Virus record (IMG/VR): IMGVR_UViG_3300032294_002797
Coordinates: 124,001-188,000 of that record
Length of the DNA: 64,000 bases
DNA from: a virus
Reading direction: 5' to 3' (one strand)
The notes beneath the pieces were generated by a model that made no database searches, was not told the DNA's origin, and worked only from the letters and a program-made list of their open reading frames with translations. This document shows positions 58,903-64,000 of the stretch, piece by piece; positions within the stretch are counted from its first letter, which is position 1, and each line of letters opens with the position of its first letter. The translations under genes and the position numbers were made by a program.

Positions 58903-59382
58903 TTACTTATCTTCCTTGTGAATAGTATTCTTTCCTTCTGGAAATTGATATAATACTCCGTAACTTATAAAAATTTCTTGGTTTTCTCGTATTGGTTGAG
59001 TTGCTTTACATCTACCTATAAGTTGTGTGTAATCTATTACAATCTCTGCATTGGGGTCGTCTTGATGATTATATATTCCTCCATACCCTAATCTTAGACA
59101 TAAAACTTCTCCGTGTCTTTTGCATTCCTCACACTCGCATTTTTTTGCAACAGAGTACTCTAGGACTCTGGTATCTCCTTGGTAATGTGTGCGGAAATAC
59201 AACGGCACCAAAGGAAATATTTCTATCACATCGCCTATAGAAAAATTTTTCTTTGCAAAAACCCCTATACCATGAACATCCGAAGCTTTAACATAAACTA
59301 ATTCTGAGGAGCATGCTATTTCAGGTAGTTTTGTAGACTCTGGTATATTTGGTATGGCTTTGGTTTTTGTTGTATCTAGCAT
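58903..59382 (-). CDS. SET-domain protein methyltransferase
   Basis: 159 residues. DVHGIGVFAKKNFSIGDVIE is the SET N-terminal SAM loop, GGIYNHQDDPNAEI the N-H-x-x-x-P-N pseudoknot and EIFISYG the catalytic Tyr end. A Cys cluster KKCECEECK is inserted. It is similar in size to the viral vSET enzyme. Targets in a bacterial host or virion are unknown. Confidence 0.83.
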   Translation of the reverse strand: MLDTTKTKAIPNIPESTKLPEIACSSELVYVKASDVHGIGVFAKKNFSIGDVIEIFPLVPLYFRTHYQGDTRVLEYSVAKKCECEECKRHGEVLCLRLGYGGIYNHQDDPNAEIVIDYTQLIGRCKATQPIRENQEIFISYGVLYQFPEGKNTIHKEDK

Positions 59383-59392
59383 TATGACTTCC

Positions 59393-59926
59393 TTATTTTA
59401 AGTTGAAAAAGCACCATCTTTTATTATGATAATCGGAATTAGTATTATTTATTTTATCTAGATATAGGATCATTTCATCCCAGTGACTAAAAATAAATTC
59501 ATGTGGCAATGTACCGAATAGCCAATCTGGCGCGTGATGTTTGCCTTGTTCCATCCTAACAAGAATCGGTTTTTTTTGTCTATTAGCCCAAAAAATTTCT
59601 TCCAAGGTTCCGCAAGGATGGGTATTGAGATCTAGATTAACTATCAAGAAATCACTGATATCCACCATCCTCAAATCTATAGATCTAATCTCTTTCATTA
59701 ATATAGATAATTCATCGAAAGACCCTTGCTCTTTAAGAGATTTCTTTTTTGCTACGACATTCTCATTTTCGACACCAGCACCTATAGGCTTATGTATAGG
59801 ATTAAGAACATGTACTCCATAACCTACTAATATGGGACTGATATAATCTCTCCATCCTACTCCTCTGTCGGGCACTCTGTCCATAGCACCAGCCAAGTAA
59901 CATCTTTGATTAGAAAGTTTATTCAT
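59393..59926 (-). CDS. Nucleoside 2-deoxyribosyltransferase-like protein
   Basis: 177 residues. CYLAGAMDRVPDRGVGWRDY is the start pattern of the DRT superfamily; DLRMVDISDFLIVNLDLN holds the acidic substrate residues and THPCGTLEEIFWA the catalytic glutamate. The family exchanges bases on deoxyribonucleosides or cleaves nucleotides; the fold is related to TIR-like/NAD-type enzymes. Activity here is uncertain. Confidence 0.77.
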   Translation of the reverse strand: MNKLSNQRCYLAGAMDRVPDRGVGWRDYISPILVGYGVHVLNPIHKPIGAGVENENVVAKKKSLKEQGSFDELSILMKEIRSIDLRMVDISDFLIVNLDLNTHPCGTLEEIFWANRQKKPILVRMEQGKHHAPDWLFGTLPHEFIFSHWDEMILYLDKINNTNSDYHNKRWCFFNLK

Positions 59927-59932
59927 GAAATA

Positions 59933-60064
59933 TTATTTTCCTAAGAAAAAATCTATCACTGATCTATCTGAATTCTTTACAGTTTTAAAATTTGGAGAAT
60001 ATAATTTTACTAAGCCGTCTATAAAACCACATATGATCATTAACAAAAAAGCAAAATAAAGCAT
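59933..60064 (-). CDS. Small membrane protein
   Basis: 43 residues from ATG 60064. The first half, YFAFLLMIICGFIDGLVKLY, is one membrane helix. A longer frame begins at 60124 but overlaps the macro-domain gene by 56 bases. Function unknown. The neighbouring genes are all in the same operon. Confidence 0.5.
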   Translation of the reverse strand: MLYFAFLLMIICGFIDGLVKLYSPNFKTVKNSDRSVIDFFLGK

Positions 60065-60068
60065 ATTT

Positions 60069-60614
60069 TTATTTCGAAGAGATAGGATTGTAAATAAATA
60101 CAGGAATGTCATTCCATATGTCATGTATCAAACATTCGATAAATTTCCATTGACCACCAGCAAGTCCGCTGCCAAATTTGGGAGCATGAATCTCTACGGT
60201 TGATGTGTCTGATTGAGAATTAAGATTTTTAACAAGATGCTTGATATTTAACATACACATAGACAATGCTCCGTAATTTAATGGTCTTATATTTTGTTTA
60301 TTAATTAAACCATTTTGAGCAATCATATTAATTACTATCAATTCATGTCCATATTGTTTATTTTTCATGACTAATATATTTTGATTCTGACCAAGTACAG
60401 GCTTGCGTAAAAGATGAAAATTTTCTTTGACTATAGGAAATGTATGAGCAATAGCATCAGCAAATCCAGCCCCAAAAGCATTAACATTATTACATACATG
60501 AGGTATAATAACTGTCGCTCCTGTAGAAGCGGATTCTACTCGGTCTTTGGTTATGGTAAAGATATTTTTGTTTAGATAGTGCAGCTTAGAAGATGAATCG
60601 GTTTGAATGGTCAT
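60069..60614 (-). CDS. Macro-domain protein (ADP-ribose binding/hydrolase)
   Basis: 181 residues from ATG 60614, in an ATGA overlap with a GGAG site. VIIPHVCNNVNAFGAGFADA and EIHAPKFGSGLAGGQWKFIE are the macro-domain ADP-ribose loops, closest in form to Poa1-like or ALC1-like types. It may remove ADP-ribose from proteins or degrade ADP-ribose 1''-phosphate, perhaps to counter host ADP-ribosylation (inference). Confidence 0.82.
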   Translation of the reverse strand: MTIQTDSSSKLHYLNKNIFTITKDRVESASTGATVIIPHVCNNVNAFGAGFADAIAHTFPIVKENFHLLRKPVLGQNQNILVMKNKQYGHELIVINMIAQNGLINKQNIRPLNYGALSMCMLNIKHLVKNLNSQSDTSTVEIHAPKFGSGLAGGQWKFIECLIHDIWNDIPVFIYNPISSK

Positions 60615-60859
60615 TTTTTGCTCCATTTACCTAAAGGACATTCTTGATCCGCCCAGGCTAATTTATTTAAGAATACTTTCTTTCGATTCACATTACATCC
60701 ACAGACCATACAAGTAGAATCTTTTGTATTATACATGTCACATCCTCCTGAACAAATAGCAAATCGTTCAAAAATTTCTTGCTTAGAACACTTGGGAAAT
60801 CCTGCATAAATATGAAAAAACAAGGATTTCAAAAAAGTCTTAATTTTTAGTATGGTCAT
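60611..60859 (-). CDS. Cys-rich small protein, zinc-binding candidate
   Basis: 82 residues. CSGGCDMYNTKDSTCMVCGC plus the C-terminal NKLAWADQECPLGKW resemble a small Cys-rich family found in phages and bacteria. Eight or nine cysteines could hold two zinc ions. The stop overlaps the macro gene start. Function unknown. Confidence 0.68.
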   Translation of the reverse strand: MTILKIKTFLKSLFFHIYAGFPKCSKQEIFERFAICSGGCDMYNTKDSTCMVCGCNVNRKKVFLNKLAWADQECPLGKWSKK

Positions 60860-61085
60860 TGCTATTATCTTGTATTGGTATTATATTCTTATCTTTATCA
60901 ATATAATAAATTTCTGTAGATTCTACCGTAGTGTTTTCTGGTAGCCATATTCCGGCTCCGCTAGTTATGTTGATAGCATAACAATATTTATTTTTATCTC
61001 TAAACTTAAAGTCTATAGTCAAGACAAATATATTCTCTCTATAAAAGAATATGTTCCCGGGTTTTAGTTCCTCAAGATATTTCAT
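60840..61085 (-). CDS. Small hypothetical protein, paralogue of 1041-1226
   Basis: 81 residues. It begins EELKPGNIFFYRENIFVL and ends TEIYYIDKDKN, with the same strand pattern as the 61-residue protein in the polymerase operon. The two are in separate operons. Function unknown. Confidence 0.6.
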   Translation of the reverse strand: MKYLEELKPGNIFFYRENIFVLTIDFKFRDKNKYCYAINITSGAGIWLPENTTVESTEIYYIDKDKNIIPIQDNSNDHTKN

Positions 61086-61257
61086 TCTCCCAGTCTTCCC
61101 AAAGTTCTTCTGCTCTTAGTTGTTGTTTTTTTTGTTTGAACTGTTTTTTAAGTTTATTGCGATCTTTAGATTCTACAATACCGTCATCTCTAGCATCGAG
61201 ATGCTTTTTCTTAAAACTGTCTCTTCTCTGAATTTTTCTATCGTTTTCTTCGTTCAT
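61072..61257 (-). CDS. Small charged helical protein
   Basis: 61 residues, nearly all charged (NKLKKQFKQKKQQLRAEELW). A short coiled coil is likely. It is the first gene after the sigma70-like promoter and overlaps the next by 14 bases. Function unknown; possibly an early small protein. Confidence 0.55.
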   Translation of the reverse strand: MNEENDRKIQRRDSFKKKHLDARDDGIVESKDRNKLKKQFKQKKQQLRAEELWEDWENEIS

Positions 61258-61273
61258 ATCGATCTTTCATATA

Positions 61274-61301
61274 ATTATACAACAACCGGGGAATGGGTCA
61301 A
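61274..61301 (-). promoter_or_regulatory. Sigma70-type promoter for accessory island
   Basis: On the minus strand TTGACC (61301-61296), a 16-base spacer and TATAAT (61279-61274). It lies in the 54-base gap after the subtilase gene, and the start would be about 61267, ten bases before ATG 61257. Together with the 23.08 kb promoter this is the only clear host-type promoter I find. Confidence 0.7.
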
Positions 61302-61311
61302 GAATCGTTTT

Positions 61312-62232
61312 TTACATAGTTGGTCTAATAATACCATTACCTTCGTATCTCCTTAATCCTCTATATTTAGCATTATTTAATGGCATAGTATTTTTTTTAA
61401 AATGATCTATGTATTCTTTTTGTTGAGGTTTTGCTAAGGGATCTTTTTTTCTCAATAAGGAAAGCCATAAAGCTGCACACCCCACAGCAAAAGGAGTAGA
61501 CATACTAGTACCAGACATTACGGCATAACTATTGCCTGGTGCTGCGCTAATAATATCTGCTCCTGGGGCTAGGAAATCCAAAGAATCACCAGTACAACTA
61601 AATTGACAAATATCTAGACTCCGATCAATTGCTCCTATACTTATAGTCTCATCATATTTAGCAGGAAAATTTATTTCATGTTTTAATCCACTATTACCGG
61701 CGGCACAAAAAATAATCACTCCCTTACCTGTAGCATATAGCAATGCTCTTTCAATGGCTAAAGAAGGATAAGTTGATCCAAGTGACATTGTTATTATATC
61801 TGCCCCATGATCTGTCGCCCATACTATAGCAGAACCGACGTTGTTATTGGAACCCATACCACTATCATCAAGTGCTTTTATAGGCATAATTTTAACTGAT
61901 GGAGCCACCCCTACTATTCCTCTATTATTATTGATAGCGGCGATAGTTCCTGCAACATGAGTTCCGTGTCCATTAACATCTATGGGATCTGTATTCGGTT
62001 GAATAATATTGTACCCGTCAACTAGATTATCTTTAATATCATCATGATTGATATCACAACCGGTATCTATTACAGCAACAGTAACTCCTACCCCATTTGT
62101 TTTAGACCAACATGTTGGAACATCGAATAATGATATAGACCAAGGGAATATTTGTCCTGCAGAAGCTGATAATCCGTATATAGGCTCTTTAATATGCGGT
62201 AACAGTCTACATTCTTTACGATTTCTATTCAT
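61312..62232 (-). CDS. Subtilisin-like serine protease (S8)
   Basis: 306 residues, triad Asp56 (VAVIDTGCD), His89 (NGHGTHVAG) and Ser243 (SGTSMSTP), oxyanion Asn180 (CAAGNSG). It has no signal peptide and only a short N-terminal stretch (about 45 residues) instead of a typical prodomain, so it may act inside the cell or be a virion enzyme. It overlaps the S1 gene by 8 bases. Confidence 0.92.
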   Translation of the reverse strand: MNRNRKECRLLPHIKEPIYGLSASAGQIFPWSISLFDVPTCWSKTNGVGVTVAVIDTGCDINHDDIKDNLVDGYNIIQPNTDPIDVNGHGTHVAGTIAAINNNRGIVGVAPSVKIMPIKALDDSGMGSNNNVGSAIVWATDHGADIITMSLGSTYPSLAIERALLYATGKGVIIFCAAGNSGLKHEINFPAKYDETISIGAIDRSLDICQFSCTGDSLDFLAPGADIISAAPGNSYAVMSGTSMSTPFAVGCAALWLSLLRKKDPLAKPQQKEYIDHFKKNTMPLNNAKYRGLRRYEGNGIIRPTM

Positions 62233-63010
62233 GGGGAGACACTTTCTCTAATAGTTGTTTATTTGTATCAATCCAATCTATATAATAGCTGATTCTTGTG
62301 TGTCCACTCTCATCTCCATAATTAGAGTCTGTTAATCTATCTGAGGCAAATACGCACGAGTGAATACCAGCTAATTTTTTATCTATAAATAATCCACCTC
62401 CACTATCACCAGGAGTGATTAAACACTCTAATGAGGTTTTTGGTTTGTCATCATTAGTACAAATAAGTAAATGATTTTCTATCCTATTGATTATATTGGA
62501 GCCTGCTCTTTTTTTATTTGCTGGTATATTTTTATCAAACCCTGTAATAAAATTGCCGGGGGATCCGAAACCGGCCTGACTACTAACTTTTCCTACCTCG
62601 TTAGTCTCATTATAAAGATTAGGATAAAAATTAAGCTTAATAGGGATTTCTAATTTGCCGATTGCTATGTCATAAAAACCTATCTTTCCACGCAAAAATT
62701 TGTCATGTATTATAAAAGAAGAGCAGGGATAAATATTTTTATCAAATAAAACCATAGGCTTATCTGAACCATCCAAGATGTGTGCGGCGGTTAAAAAATA
62801 ATAATCTCCAATTAACACACAAGATCCACGATAAGGAGTATGTAATTCATCTTTATAATTACCGATTATAGATAATACGCATTCATGTTGCGCCCCATAA
62901 TTAAGATATTCATCGTCTGATCGCACAGGATCCATAGTAATACTATAACTAGTAGTACTATATAATAAAATAGAAATACAAATAATAATTTTTAAAATAT
63001 ATGTAAACAT
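62225..63010 (-). CDS. Secreted trypsin-like serine protease (S1)
   Basis: 261 residues. A signal peptide (TYILKIIICISILLYSTTSY) is followed by the chymotrypsin fold: His77 in LTAAHIL, Asp114 in FYDIAIG and Ser203 in TPGDSGGGL. Cys pairs at C64/C96 and others could form disulfides. It is likely exported to the periplasm or beyond. S1 enzymes are rare in phages. It shares a base with the HNH gene. Confidence 0.88.
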   Translation of the reverse strand: MFTYILKIIICISILLYSTTSYSITMDPVRSDDEYLNYGAQHECVLSIIGNYKDELHTPYRGSCVLIGDYYFLTAAHILDGSDKPMVLFDKNIYPCSSFIIHDKFLRGKIGFYDIAIGKLEIPIKLNFYPNLYNETNEVGKVSSQAGFGSPGNFITGFDKNIPANKKRAGSNIINRIENHLLICTNDDKPKTSLECLITPGDSGGGLFIDKKLAGIHSCVFASDRLTDSNYGDESGHTRISYYIDWIDTNKQLLEKVSPHE

Positions 63011-63321
63011 TATTTACTCTTTTTAAGCTTAGCATTATATGCTAGACTATCAGATACAATATCAGGATTCCAGCTTTTCCAGTTCATTAAGTGTCCAAAT
63101 ATAAAATGACAATATTTATCACAAAGAGTAATTAAATTATTAGAATCTAATTCTTTGTCACTATCTATATGAACAGGAATGATATGATGAACTTCTGGAT
63201 TTTTTTTCGAACCACAAGCCATGCAATTAGGATATATTTTTAGATGCTCGTTTCTGATAGATTTCCATTTAGGGGATCTATATGCTTCACGAATACGAGT
63301 ATTTAATGGCCAAATTCTCAT
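63010..63321 (-). CDS. HNH endonuclease
   Basis: 103 residues. NCMACGSKKNPEVHHIIPVH and LITLCDKYCHFIFGH are the HNH core with zinc cysteines. The N terminus REAYRSPKWKSIRNEHLK is typical of small phage HNH proteins next to terminase or in mobile sites. It is 5 bases from the actin-like gene. Could be packaging- or homing-related. Confidence 0.8.
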   Translation of the reverse strand: MRIWPLNTRIREAYRSPKWKSIRNEHLKIYPNCMACGSKKNPEVHHIIPVHIDSDKELDSNNLITLCDKYCHFIFGHLMNWKSWNPDIVSDSLAYNAKLKKSK

Positions 63322-63325
63322 TGTA

Positions 63326-64000
63326 TTATAATGATGCGGCTATTAGGCATCCTTTAGCTACAGCGTGTAACGGATTAGTAGACATACTGATTTCGGATAT
63401 TGCTAGTGGAAAATTACATTCTGTTAATTTTTGAGATAAACTTTCTATATAACCATCGGCTTGGGAAGTGCCTCCAGCAACTATAATTTTAATTGGTTTT
63501 TTAAACTTAGGCAAAGATTTATGATTACTTAATGCATAAGATAACTGTTTTGCTGTATATTCAACCAATCTTTCATAGTATGATGACACCGCGTTTAAAA
63601 CCGGATTGTCATTGGGGTGTCCGACTTTAAATCCGCCCGCCTCCTTCTCGATCTGAACTACGCTATCGGGTTCCCCTGTGGCAACAGAACTCATTCTATC
63701 AATCCAATCGCCGGATTTTGTTGTGGAGAATACAACGGTGGGCTCGCCGTTTAACATAACACATACATTAGTCATCCCGGCACCACAACTTATACCAATA
63801 CCAGTATAATCATCTCTTTCTAATTCTGCATAACATAAAGCTTCGGCTTCGTTGATAGATTTAGCATCATATCCCACCTCTGATAGTATAGTTTTAACGA
63901 CATCTTCATGATATCCTACATCAAAATCATCATCTTCTTGATCTATCGGCTGTGCAGGAACGCAGAATACTAATTTTTCATTTGCTTCTGTGGCTTTTCC
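63326..64000 (-). CDS. Actin-like ATPase (ParM/Hsp70 superfamily), C-terminal part
   Basis: 225 residues and still open at the window edge; an in-frame GTG at 63877 is not a convincing start because the frame continues upstream with VFCVPAQPIDQED and similar. GIGISCGAGMTNVCVML is the phosphate-2 loop and IIVAGGTSQADGYIE the adenosine loop, with ISMSTNPLHAVAKG after it. It may form filaments that move or segregate phage DNA or position the phage nucleus-like centre (inference). Confidence 0.8.
   Translation of the reverse strand, partial: GKATEANEKLVFCVPAQPIDQEDDDFDVGYHEDVVKTILSEVGYDAKSINEAEALCYAELERDDYTGIGISCGAGMTNVCVMLNGEPTVVFSTTKSGDWIDRMSSVATGEPDSVVQIEKEAGGFKVGHPNDNPVLNAVSSYYERLVEYTAKQLSYALSNHKSLPKFKKPIKIIVAGGTSQADGYIESLSQKLTECNFPLAISEISMSTNPLHAVAKGCLIAASL

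Noticed and set aside
63326-63877. Complete 183-codon gene starting at 63877
   Set aside because: The proposed start is GTG and the frame continues upstream to the window end with actin-like sequence, so the gene is partial.
1-64000. tRNA, rRNA or insertion sequences
   Set aside because: I saw no cloverleaf-like sequence in the gaps and no transposase. The gaps are all below 135 bases.
61312-64000. Host (bacterial) segment at the right end
   Set aside because: The proteases are bacterial-like, but strand, packing, overlaps and base composition match the rest, so I keep it as phage, with a check for misassembly suggested.

Overview
The window looks like part of a large, AT-rich tailed-phage genome (Caudoviricetes) with T4-superfamily-like and jumbo-phage-like content. 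The evidence is a phage replisome, class I ribonucleotide reductase, dCMP deaminase, PhoH, a small sigma factor, a ClpP-type protease and about 27 kb of tail-fibre and adhesin genes. Every gene I can support lies on the minus strand. Genes are packed with ATGA, TAATG or short overlaps, and no stretch over 300 bases lacks a gene. TAA, TAG and TGA all end genes, so the standard code applies. The host is unknown; an ADP-heptose-type cassette hints at a Gram-negative host (inference).

In the direction of transcription (64000 down to 1): (i) 64000-61312 holds the C-terminal part of an actin-like ATPase, an HNH protein, a secreted trypsin-like protease and a subtilisin-like protease. (ii) A sigma70-like promoter at 61.3 kb precedes an accessory island (61257-56695) with a Cys-rich protein, a macro domain, a deoxyribosyltransferase-like protein, a SET domain, GMP reductase and a glycosyltransferase. 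(iii) A GGTGTAT-type motif at 56.66 kb starts a block (56640-50584) with a basic Cys/His-containing protein, a ferritin-like protein, a PAP2 phosphatase, a sigma factor, a ClpP-like protease, a DeoC-fold protein without its lysines, and a probable virion protein. This block ends in an intrinsic terminator at 50.54 kb. (iv) 50463-33766 is an array of tail-fibre genes (trimeric fibres, LamG domains, a glycine-rich adhesin, 16-residue beta-solenoid repeats) with a sulfotransferase-like gene and fibre-assembly candidates inside it. (v) 33682-29903 is a membrane and envelope cassette around a papain-like peptidase. (vi) 29798-23105 holds more fibres and a catalytically dead paralogue of that peptidase. 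(vii) A near-consensus sigma70 promoter (23.1 kb) faces a surface-glycan cassette (23050-16543: cupin, HAD phosphatase, heptose-phosphate kinase and nucleotidyltransferase, methyltransferase, glycosyltransferases, a lysine-less DegT-family enzyme). (viii) 16517-1 carries nucleotide metabolism and replication: dCMP deaminase, NrdB, NrdA, MazG-like, PhoH, RecA/UvsX, DnaB, DnaG, dNMP kinase, a PD-(D/E)XK nuclease and a DNA polymerase III alpha split into two genes with a DnaQ-type exonuclease between them.

The most notable points are the split replicative polymerase, the heptose/deoxysugar cassette with a Lys-to-His enzyme, the active/dead papain pair, the recurring GGTGTATATAA promoter-like motif together with a phage sigma factor, and an island that combines macro, deoxyribosyltransferase-like, SET and GMP reductase genes.
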